Source: Rhodothermales bacterium (GTDB lineage Bacteria > Bacteroidota > Rhodothermia > Rhodothermales > JAHQVL01). Taken from it: a DNA stretch of 64,000 bases. Position numbers and translations under genes: made by a program. The stretch covers positions 62,001-126,000 of the forward strand of contig JAWKNW010000011.1 of NCBI GenBank assembly GCA_041391505.1, written 5' to 3'. Positions 55,033 to 62,180 of this stretch are shown one piece after another; within the stretch, counting starts at the first letter, position 1; the number at the start of each line of letters is the position of its first letter. Under the pieces are notes generated by a model, which was not told the DNA's origin, did not search any database, and saw only the letters and a program-made list of their open reading frames with translations.

Positions 55033-56007
55033 ATGCTGAACTATATCTGGGGCGGTCTCATCATCCTGAGCCTGGTCTTCGCGCTGGTCGTCGATGTCGG
55101 CGAGTTGTCGCGCGACACCTATCGCAACGGAGAGCCGCTCCCTGTCACGGTCATCTATACGGACGGCTACCGTCCGGCAACCCGCCGCGCGCCGGTTGAA
55201 GTCCGCATCGCGGCCGATATCGCGCGCGAGCGCTACGGGATCGAATCCGGTCTCGCCGCTTCGTACACCGGCGTCGTCATCAGCACAGCCGAGGGCCGGC
55301 AGCTGCAGTTCGGCAAGGACGTCGCCCTGCCGGAGCCGCTGAGCACGATCCGGAGCGTCACGTCCCCGCGCGACAACGACTTGCGCGGCGTGCTGGAGTC
55401 CGGCGCCGCCGGCGATACGCTCACCGCCACGGTGGCCTTCGCGCCCGTGCGTTTTGTGCGGATGCAGCGCATCACCGCGGCCGCGCTGGATTTCGCCGAG
55501 ACCGCCGTCACCCTGGCGCTGGGGCTGGTCGGGGTGCTGGCGTTGTGGATGGGGCTGCTGCGCATCGCCGAGACGTCCGGCATGATGCACGGCCTCGTGC
55601 GTTTCACGCAGCCGCTGTTCCGCCGGCTTTTCCCCGACATCCCGAAAGACCATCCCGCGCTCGGACTCATCGTTCTGAACCTGACCGCCAACGTGCTCGG
55701 CCTCGGCAATGCCGCCACGCCACTGGGGATCAAGGCGATGGAATCCCTCCAGGAGCTCAACCCGCAAAAAGACACGGCTACGAACGCCATGGTGATGCTG
55801 CTGGCGATGAACACGGCCAGCGTGCAGATCGTGCCGCCGGCGCTGCTGGTGGCCATCATGGGGCTGCAGGTGAACCAGCTCTTTTTCTCGATCCTGATCA
55901 CCACGACCCTCTCGCTGATCATCGCCGTCGTCTCCGCCCGGCTGCTTGGCCGGTCGCGGCGGTACCGCGTGTCCGACCCGCTCGCCGGCGCCGATCTCCA
56001 CGAATAA
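55033..56007 (+). CDS. spmA: SpmA-like nucleoside-recognition-domain membrane protein
   Basis: The 324-aa protein has an N-terminal helix, a periplasmic domain of about 110 residues (to about 140) and then the Gate/nucleoside-recognition membrane core. Core segments are GLIVLNLTANVLGLGNAATPLG and NAMVMLLAMNTASVQIVPP. It is followed 18 bases later by an SpmB-like gene. In Bacillus the pair is needed for spore core dehydration, but homologs are common in non-sporulating Gram-negatives, where the role is unknown. The extra domain makes it longer than Bacillus SpmA. Confidence 0.85.
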   Translation: MLNYIWGGLIILSLVFALVVDVGELSRDTYRNGEPLPVTVIYTDGYRPATRRAPVEVRIAADIARERYGIESGLAASYTGVVISTAEGRQLQFGKDVALPEPLSTIRSVTSPRDNDLRGVLESGAAGDTLTATVAFAPVRFVRMQRITAAALDFAETAVTLALGLVGVLALWMGLLRIAETSGMMHGLVRFTQPLFRRLFPDIPKDHPALGLIVLNLTANVLGLGNAATPLGIKAMESLQELNPQKDTATNAMVMLLAMNTASVQIVPPALLVAIMGLQVNQLFFSILITTTLSLIIAVVSARLLGRSRRYRVSDPLAGADLHE

Positions 56008-56025
56008 CCACCCACCTGGCACGCC

Positions 56026-56568
56026 ATGGACGTCTTTCGCTCAATCATCGATCTCGTTTCTGTTTTTGTGCTGCCCGCGATCATCGTCGGCTTTCCGCTC
56101 TACGGCCTCATCAAGCGCGTACCCGTTTATGAGGAATTCGTCGAGGGCGCGAAGGAAGGATTCGGCGTGGCGGTCAAGATCATCCCTTATCTGGTCGCCA
56201 TCCTGTTTGCGATCGGCATGTTTCGCGCATCGGGAGCGCTCGATTTCCTCATCCAAGGGTTGCGGCCGCTGATGAGCCTGCTGGGCGTGCCGGCGGAGGT
56301 GCTGCCCATGGCGATCATCCGCCCCCTGACGGGTTCGGGCTCGGCCGCCATCGTTGCGGACATGATCCAGCAGTACGGGGAGGATTCGCTCCTGGTGAAG
56401 ATGGCCGCCACGATGTTCGGGTCGACCGAAACGACCTTTTATGTCATCGCGGTCTACTTCGGGGCCGTCCAGGTCAAAAAAACGCGGCATGCCGTGCCGG
56501 CCGGCCTCATTGCCGACATCAGCGCGATGCTGATCGCGGTGTACGTCGTGCGGTGGCTCTTCGGGTGA
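56026..56568 (+). CDS. spmB: SpmB-like membrane protein
   Basis: The 180-aa membrane protein matches SpmB, with VFVLPAIIVGFPLYGLIKRVPVYEEFVEGAKEG at the start and RPLTGSGSAAIVADM, MAATMFGSTETTFYVIAVYFG in the core. It overlaps functionally with SpmA as the second half of a two-gene transporter-like unit. It ends 180 bases before a strong terminator. Confidence 0.85.
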   Translation: MDVFRSIIDLVSVFVLPAIIVGFPLYGLIKRVPVYEEFVEGAKEGFGVAVKIIPYLVAILFAIGMFRASGALDFLIQGLRPLMSLLGVPAEVLPMAIIRPLTGSGSAAIVADMIQQYGEDSLLVKMAATMFGSTETTFYVIAVYFGAVQVKKTRHAVPAGLIADISAMLIAVYVVRWLFG

Positions 56569-56748
56569 GACGCCCGGCGCTTCGATCTGAGACTGGATCT
56601 GAGGGGCGGCGTATCAAACGTGGACGACGATCACGTGCTACCGTCGAATTTGAAGCAGAAAACGGGATTGGCCCGGCGATGCAGGCCGGCGCCCGAGTTG
56701 GCACGCTTTTCGTAAAGCCCTTTCTCAGCCAGAGTTTATTTCTCCTTT

Positions 56749-56789
56749 AGCAGAAGCCCGATCCCGTAAGATCGGGCTTCTGCTTTTTT
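56749..56789 (+). terminator. strong intrinsic terminator of the spmAB operon
   Basis: A perfect 15-bp stem, AGCAGAAGCCCGATC with GATCGGGCTTCTGCT, and a six-base loop (CCGTAA) are followed directly by a T tract. Confidence 0.9.
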
Positions 56790-56828
56790 ATGCGCTTTTC
56801 CAGAACGACCCCGGTTACAAGAAACGAC

Positions 56829-56862
56829 ACAGGGCGGCCCCGGAGTACCGGAGCCGCCCTGT
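56829..56862 (-). terminator. hairpin, candidate terminator of ompA
   Basis: ACAGGGCGGC and GCCGCCCTGT form a 10-bp stem with an inner CCGG pair, about 80 bases past the stop of the minus-strand ompA gene. The T run after it is weak, so termination is plausible but not certain. Confidence 0.5.
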
Positions 56863-56940
56863 TGTATTGAGGCAATTCAGTTTCCGATCGTGTCGCGGCG
56901 CGCGGCGGTCAGGCCCCGCCCCGGGCACGTCCGGACGACG

Positions 56941-58416
56941 CTATCGCATCGGCAGCGTATCGGCGCGGCGATAGAGCTCGCGGCCCTCCTTCGCGCTGGT
57001 CTGGCCGGGCACGAGGCCGACGCCTTCACTCAACACGCGGCTCGGCAGGATGCCGTTCTGCATGTAGAACTCTTCGACGGCACGGGCGCGGTCGTTGGAC
57101 AGCGAGTCCGGATTCCGTTCGCCCTGCGCGGCGTAGCCGGCGATGCGGACGTTGAGGTTCGGGCAATCCTGGAGGATGTTGACGTTTTCCTGCAGGTTCG
57201 CGCGGGCCTGCGCCGAAAGCACGCTCGAGTTGGCCGGGAAATAGGCCGCGTTGAGCTCCAGGATCTCGGAGCAGTACGCCGCTTCGGTCGGCGCGACGAC
57301 GACCTGCATCGTCTGCTGATCCGTACCGTTCCGGTTGGTGATGTTGAGGGTCACCGTATAACGTCCGGGCGTCGTGAACGTGTGCGACGGGTTGGCCGTG
57401 TTGGCCGTACCGCCGTCGCCGAAGGTCCACGCATAGGTGAGCGGCGTCTCGCCCACGACGTTGGACGTGAAGGCCACGGGGGTCTGCGTGTCCGGCGTCG
57501 GCGGATTCGCCGTGATCGTCACGATCTCGGGCGGATTCGGGCGCGGCACGACCACGACGGTGTGCACGCCAGAGTCCGAGCTGCCCTTGTTTTCGGCACT
57601 GAAGCGGACCGTGTAGGTGCCCGGCTGCGAGAACGAGTGCGTGCCGTCGAGCATCGGCGAGTCCGTGCCGTCGCCGAATTCCCAGCGGTACGCGACCGGC
57701 GGCGTGGCGGCGTCGACGTTGGACGTCGCGGTGAACGTGCCGACTTCGCCGACTTCGAGCTGGGTCGGACCGTTGATCATGTCCACCTCAACCGGCGTGA
57801 AGCGGCGCTTCAGATTGAACTGGGCGCCGAAATTGAACCGGTTCAGGAAGTCCATGCTCCCGACCCGGTTGCGGTCGATATCGTCCGTCGCTTCGTCCGG
57901 CGTCGAGCCGGAGGCGTTGAGTTCGATGAACAGGGACGTCCGCGGGGACACCGAGAAGTCGAGCCCGAGGCCGAAGAGCGGGCCCCAGCCCGGTTCGTCG
58001 AGCGGGTGGTCGCCGCCGATGGCGACGCTGCCGCCGGCCTGGACGTAGGGCGTAATCTTGGCGGTATCGACCCCGAATTTATAGCGGAGGATGGCCTGGA
58101 TCGACGAACGCGTCGAATTGGCGCCGACGCGCGGGAAGTTCGTCGAGGCCACCGGGCGGATTACGTCCGAGTAGTCGGCATATTCATAAACGCCGCTCAG
58201 GCTGAAATGATGGGAGAACTGGTAACCGAGTTCTCCGAGGACGTTCCAGCCGCCGGATGTGATCGCGCTGTTGTTGTCCCCGATATAGTTCGCGTAGCCC
58301 ACGCTGGGCCGGAAGAAGAGCGTTTGCGAGGGGCGCACCATCTGCCCGTAGCTCTGGCCAGCGAAGCCCAGAACCAACGCGAAAGCGATCAAGGATTTCG
58401 TATATGCTCCTTGCAT
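56941..58416 (-). CDS. OmpA-family porin with beta-barrel and PKD domains
   Basis: The 491-aa protein starts with a signal peptide (residues 1-25, ending SYGQ). An N-terminal beta-barrel region (about 25-235) follows, then two PKD-type Ig-like domains (about 245-415, with YRWEFGDGTDSP and YAWTFGDGGT). The C-terminal OmpA domain ends with NPDSLSNDRARAVEEFYM, which binds peptidoglycan. ATG 58416 was chosen for the signal peptide. It links the outer membrane to the cell wall. OmpA proteins with PKD domains are common in this phylum. Confidence 0.9.
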   Translation of the reverse strand: MQGAYTKSLIAFALVLGFAGQSYGQMVRPSQTLFFRPSVGYANYIGDNNSAITSGGWNVLGELGYQFSHHFSLSGVYEYADYSDVIRPVASTNFPRVGANSTRSSIQAILRYKFGVDTAKITPYVQAGGSVAIGGDHPLDEPGWGPLFGLGLDFSVSPRTSLFIELNASGSTPDEATDDIDRNRVGSMDFLNRFNFGAQFNLKRRFTPVEVDMINGPTQLEVGEVGTFTATSNVDAATPPVAYRWEFGDGTDSPMLDGTHSFSQPGTYTVRFSAENKGSSDSGVHTVVVVPRPNPPEIVTITANPPTPDTQTPVAFTSNVVGETPLTYAWTFGDGGTANTANPSHTFTTPGRYTVTLNITNRNGTDQQTMQVVVAPTEAAYCSEILELNAAYFPANSSVLSAQARANLQENVNILQDCPNLNVRIAGYAAQGERNPDSLSNDRARAVEEFYMQNGILPSRVLSEGVGLVPGQTSAKEGRELYRRADTLPMR

Positions 58417-58722
58417 ACCATTTTCCGATTGGTGATTGAATATCGAACGCTCGGTCCGCGTCCTCGTTATGTTCAGGGCGGTACCTGCGCGCTTCGACAA
58501 GCCATGCGTCACCAGGGTCGCTGTGTGCACGTGCCTATCACAAGTCGCCTGGAAGCCGGCCAAAAGCCGCCGGCTTGCCGGGCTGTTTTCACCCCAAAAC
58601 GCACCTGTGCCGTTTTTGTTACCGTAATTTCCTAAAGTAGTACATTATGATGCAACCCTTTTTCGTCAGGCGGCCAACGAATCCCACAAAAACGCACGCA
58701 CACCGGGGGGCGCCGGGGGCAC
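58417..58722. other. intergenic leader upstream of ompA
   Basis: About 300 bases hold no ORF that could be supported. The AT-rich part near 58610-58670 is the likely promoter area of the minus-strand ompA gene, implying a leader of roughly 200 bases. No consensus promoter fits well. Confidence 0.35.
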
Positions 58723-58758
58723 AAAAAAAGGCGCGGAGGGCCATGCCCGCCGCGCCTT
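58723..58758 (-). terminator. intrinsic terminator of the CBM48 gene
   Basis: On the minus strand AAGGCGCGG pairs with CCGCGCCTT across a 13-base loop and is followed by a run of T. It lies about 25 bases after the stop of the CBM48 gene. Confidence 0.82.
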
Positions 58759-58782
58759 AACATCAGGTCGCCTGCCGCCCGA

Positions 58783-59082
58783 TCAGAGCTCCAGGACGCT
58801 GTTCTCGCAGAAGAACGGATTGGAGACGTACCGGTCGGCGCTTTCGTCGTTGCGCCAGTGAACGCCATCGATCACATAGCGAAATTCGTGCGTCTCGCCC
58901 GGTTTGAAGCTCATGGCCTTGCTCCAGATCCCCTTTTTGGGGTCGAGCTTCATGAGATCTTTCTCGGGATTCCACGCGTTGAAATCGCCGACGACGGCGA
59001 CGCGATCGGATGCAACATCCGCCGGCAACTCGAACGTTACGCGGACCGTCTTGCCTTTCGGGCTTTGTTTTTTGTCTACCAT
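58783..59082 (-). CDS. stand-alone CBM48/AMPK-glycogen-binding-domain protein
   Basis: The 99-aa protein is a single early-set/CBM48 domain: VTFELPADVASDRVAVVGDF, then NAWNPEKDLMKLD and HEFRYVIDGVHWRNDE. Such small proteins bind glycogen-like glucans and may guide glycogen enzymes. It is divergent from glgA, sharing the 241-base promoter region, which supports a glycogen link. It ends in a clear terminator. Confidence 0.85.
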   Translation of the reverse strand: MVDKKQSPKGKTVRVTFELPADVASDRVAVVGDFNAWNPEKDLMKLDPKKGIWSKAMSFKPGETHEFRYVIDGVHWRNDESADRYVSNPFFCENSVLEL

Positions 59083-59323
59083 ATCTAAAAACGTTTTTGT
59101 CGGAATTGAATCGGGTTTGTCTTCCTCAACGAATGAGGTATTTTCCGGTTTTTAACTGAAAGCGCTTCGCTCCGAATCTTAACAGAAAATTAAGGTTACG
59201 CCGTCTTTTTTCTGGATTCCGGCCCGATAACGCCCGGTGGCCACTGGCGAATCAATACCCGTTCCCTTTTCTTGCCGCTCTCTGCCGGTCGACCGCCACC
59301 CCAAACCTCTCAACGATCCCTGC
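59083..59323. promoter_or_regulatory. divergent promoter region of glgA and the CBM48 gene
   Basis: The 241-base gap is AT-rich compared with neighbours. It carries the palindrome AAAACGTTTT just upstream of the CBM48 gene and CTCAACGAATGAG further in. Both genes start here, so shared control is likely. Exact promoters could not be placed. Confidence 0.4.
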
Positions 59324-60781
59324 ATGAACATCTGCTTCGTCACCAGCGAGTGCGTACCCTTCGTCAAAACCGGCGGCCTGGCCGACGTAAGCGGGGCGCT
59401 TCCCAAGGCGCTGGCGCGTCTGGGCTGCAACGTCAAGGTCTTTCTGCCGCTCTACGAGTCGATCCATACGATCGATCACGACCTGGTCTACGCCGCGGAT
59501 CTGTCCGAAATCGTGGTGCGCGTCGGGCTGGCAGACGTCGGATTCCATACCTGGTACGGCAAATTGCCGGACTCGGACGTCGAGGTGTATTTCATCGATT
59601 GCCCGAGGTATTTCCACCGCCCCACCCCCTACACGTCCGACCCGGACGAAGACGAGCGCTTCATCCTCTTTCAGCAGGCCGTGTTCGCCGTGCTGCAGCG
59701 GTATCACTGGAAGGCGGATATCTTCCACTGCAACGACTGGCAAACCGGGCTCATTCCCGCCTTCCTGCGGCTCAAATATACCTGGGACGACCTCTTTCGG
59801 GGTGCGGCGAGCGTCATGGCCATCCATAATATCGGATACCAGGGTCGGTTCAATCCGCTCACGGTCGTCAAGGCGGATCTGCCCCAGGAGCATTATTACC
59901 CCGCCGGCCCCTTCGAACTCTACGGCTCGTTTTCCTTTCTGAAGACGGGACTCGTCTTCGCCGACCTGCTGGTCACCGTCAGCGAGAACTACGCCCGGGA
60001 GATCCAGACCCCGGAATTCGGCGAAGGGCTCCAGGGCCTCCTCGCCTCGCGGAGCCACGACCTGTTCGGCATCCTGAACGGCATCGACGTCGACATCTGG
60101 AATCCGGGCATCGATCCCTACCTAAAGGACCACTACACGGCCAAGACGCTCAAACGGAAGGCGCTGAACAAACGCCGGCTCATGGAAGCCTTCAAACTCC
60201 CCTATCGGGAGCGGACGCCGGTCGTGGGCATCGTCTCCCGCTTCGCCGACCAGAAAGGGTTCGAACTGCTGCACCCCATGATGGAACCGTTCCTCCGCGC
60301 CCACGACGTGCAATTCGTCGTGCTCGGGAGCGGGGATGCCCGCCACGAGCGGTTTTTTGCCTGGCTCCAGGCGACGTTCCCCGAGCAGGTTGGCCTGTAC
60401 GTGGGGTACAACGAGGGCCTGTCGCATCTGATCGAAGCCGGCAGCGACCTCTTCCTCATGCCCTCCCGCTATGAGCCGTGCGGCCTGAATCAGATGTACA
60501 GCCTGGTCTACGGCACCGTGCCGGTCGTCCGCCACACCGGAGGCCTGGCGGACACGGTGCACGACAGCGACGGCGACCCGGAGACCGGCAACGGCTTCAC
60601 CTTCGGCTGGTTTACGCCGGAATCGGTGTACGACACCCTGGTGCGCGCACTCGAGGCCTACCAGCAACCCGAACGCTGGGAAGCCATCATGCGGCGAGGG
60701 ATGAACGCCGATTTTTCCTGGGAAGCCTCGGCGAAAAAGTACATGGCACTCTACGAACGCGCCCTGGAGCGGCATCGCTAG
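59324..60781 (+). CDS. glgA: glycogen synthase (ADP-glucose type), GT5
   Basis: The 485-aa protein begins MNICFVTSECVPFVKTGGLA with the KTGGL motif (K15) that binds ADP-glucose. It continues with the HCNDWQTGLIP helix, HNIGYQG and the late E-containing SRYEPCGLNQMYSL and GTVPVVRHTGGLADTV segments of GT5 synthases. The length fits bacterial GlgA. It extends alpha-1,4-glucan chains. The neighbouring CBM48 protein supports a glycogen role. Confidence 0.95.
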   Translation: MNICFVTSECVPFVKTGGLADVSGALPKALARLGCNVKVFLPLYESIHTIDHDLVYAADLSEIVVRVGLADVGFHTWYGKLPDSDVEVYFIDCPRYFHRPTPYTSDPDEDERFILFQQAVFAVLQRYHWKADIFHCNDWQTGLIPAFLRLKYTWDDLFRGAASVMAIHNIGYQGRFNPLTVVKADLPQEHYYPAGPFELYGSFSFLKTGLVFADLLVTVSENYAREIQTPEFGEGLQGLLASRSHDLFGILNGIDVDIWNPGIDPYLKDHYTAKTLKRKALNKRRLMEAFKLPYRERTPVVGIVSRFADQKGFELLHPMMEPFLRAHDVQFVVLGSGDARHERFFAWLQATFPEQVGLYVGYNEGLSHLIEAGSDLFLMPSRYEPCGLNQMYSLVYGTVPVVRHTGGLADTVHDSDGDPETGNGFTFGWFTPESVYDTLVRALEAYQQPERWEAIMRRGMNADFSWEASAKKYMALYERALERHR

Positions 60782-60789
60782 CCCGGCGT

Positions 60790-62160
60790 TCAGGGCGCGA
60801 GCACGCCGCCCACCGCGAGCAACCGATCCGTCTGCAAGCGGATGTCGGAGAAATAGACCAGCGCCGTGTACAGATTTTCCGGGCGAGGCACGGTGCCGCG
60901 TGGCAGCCGGCCACCACCGCCGACATACCGGTATTCATACTGCCCCTGCTTGAGCAGCATCTCGGCCTCGTAGCGCTCCTCGTCGTCGTTCCACGTCATG
61001 GGAGTAGCCCGCCGGCGATCCCACCCGTCGAAACTGCCCAGGATCGACACGCCGCCCTCGATGGGCCGGCCCGAATCCGTCACGAAGCTGAAGCGCACCT
61101 GGACGTATTGCGCCGACACGTCCGGACTCGCGACATCCCGAACCGCGCCGGCGATGACGGTCTGCCCCCGGAGAAACGGGGCCAGCGGGTTGCCGGGAAA
61201 CCGCGCGTAATCCGGTTCGAGCTGAACCCGGTACGGCGCCTCGTTGAAGGCGATGTGCGCGAGCTGCCGCCCGACCTGGAGCGCACTCAAATCGAGGAAA
61301 TAATCCGACGTCTCCGGCTCGAACGCCTGGTTCGGTTCCAGATAAAACTGCAGCGACGGCGTCTGATAGAGCCGCGGCTGCTCCGTGCAGCGCGGGGCCT
61401 CGAAGCGACCGTTCCGCACGAAGCATACCTGGAAATCGTAGGCATTGGGCTGCAGGGACTGCGACGGCAGGAAAACGGCCGAGGGCTGGACGGCGTTGAA
61501 CCCGCCATCGCTGAGCAGCATGTTTTCGACCCCGACCTGCAACCCCATCGCCTGTTCGGTCACGTAAAACGGCCGTTCGAAAAGCACGTCGTCCTCCATC
61601 CCCTGCTCCGTGATCCGGACGATGTAGTTGCCGCTCAGCAAAAACGAAATCGCATCGTTGGGAAACCGGTACGCGTAGTGGACATAGGGCACGTCCGTCG
61701 CGCGCGACGGGGTATACTGGATCAGCTGATCCCGATGGAAGCCTCCCAGGTATTCCGACGGCGTAAGATCGCGCTCCCAGGCCGCATCGGCATGATAGAA
61801 AAAGACGCTCAGCGGCCGGCCCACCTGTTCCATCAGGTCGAATTTCAGCTCCAGTTGCCCCGAGGCGCCGAGCGCGATCACCGGAAACTGGGTCTCCTCC
61901 ACGGTCTCCGTCCCCGGGCCATCCGATACCCCGACCCGGTACAGCTGGATGCTGCGCACGGCGGAATCCGGCTCGCCGAGCGGGATGTCGATGCGTGTCT
62001 TTTTTTCGGCGCGCTCGATGATGAAGGGCTCTCTTTCCTTCCCCTCGCCGGCCTCTTTCGCGCCGGCGCAGCCGGCTACGAGGACGATCCATGCCGCCAG
62101 CACGGGCACGTTCCGCCGCCACGGGCGCTTGGAGATACGGGTCGACAGGGCGCTGGGCAT
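60790..62160 (-). CDS. DUF5103 / type IX secretion plug-family lipoprotein
   Basis: The 456-aa lipoprotein (lipobox VAGC, C31) matches the DUF5103 family: RSIQLYRVGVSDGPGTETVEET near the start, SVFFYHADAAWERDLTPSEYL, an NYIVRITEQG segment, and a GSFDGWDRRRATPMTWND end. Members are known as plug proteins of the type IX secretion translocon in Bacteroidota. No other T9SS gene is in the window, so a function in secretion is inferred from family. Confidence 0.8.
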   Translation of the reverse strand: MPSALSTRISKRPWRRNVPVLAAWIVLVAGCAGAKEAGEGKEREPFIIERAEKKTRIDIPLGEPDSAVRSIQLYRVGVSDGPGTETVEETQFPVIALGASGQLELKFDLMEQVGRPLSVFFYHADAAWERDLTPSEYLGGFHRDQLIQYTPSRATDVPYVHYAYRFPNDAISFLLSGNYIVRITEQGMEDDVLFERPFYVTEQAMGLQVGVENMLLSDGGFNAVQPSAVFLPSQSLQPNAYDFQVCFVRNGRFEAPRCTEQPRLYQTPSLQFYLEPNQAFEPETSDYFLDLSALQVGRQLAHIAFNEAPYRVQLEPDYARFPGNPLAPFLRGQTVIAGAVRDVASPDVSAQYVQVRFSFVTDSGRPIEGGVSILGSFDGWDRRRATPMTWNDDEERYEAEMLLKQGQYEYRYVGGGGRLPRGTVPRPENLYTALVYFSDIRLQTDRLLAVGGVLAP

Positions 62161-62180
62161 GGGGCTGGGGCGTCTGGCGG

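Larger units (their letters stand above)
56569..56940. other. 372-base convergent intergenic region
   Basis: The gap between spmB and the OmpA gene holds a strong plus-strand terminator (56749-56789) and a second hairpin (56829-56862). No gene was recognised in the first 180 bases. Confidence 0.45.

Noticed and set aside
54901..56022. N-terminal extension of the ThuA fusion to 56022
   Set aside because: The extension runs antisense through spmA. The signal peptide and lipobox fix the start at 54900.
56890..58635. 581-aa plus-strand open frame opposite ompA
   Set aside because: It is Arg- and Val-rich antisense of a well-supported OmpA gene with no domain of its own.
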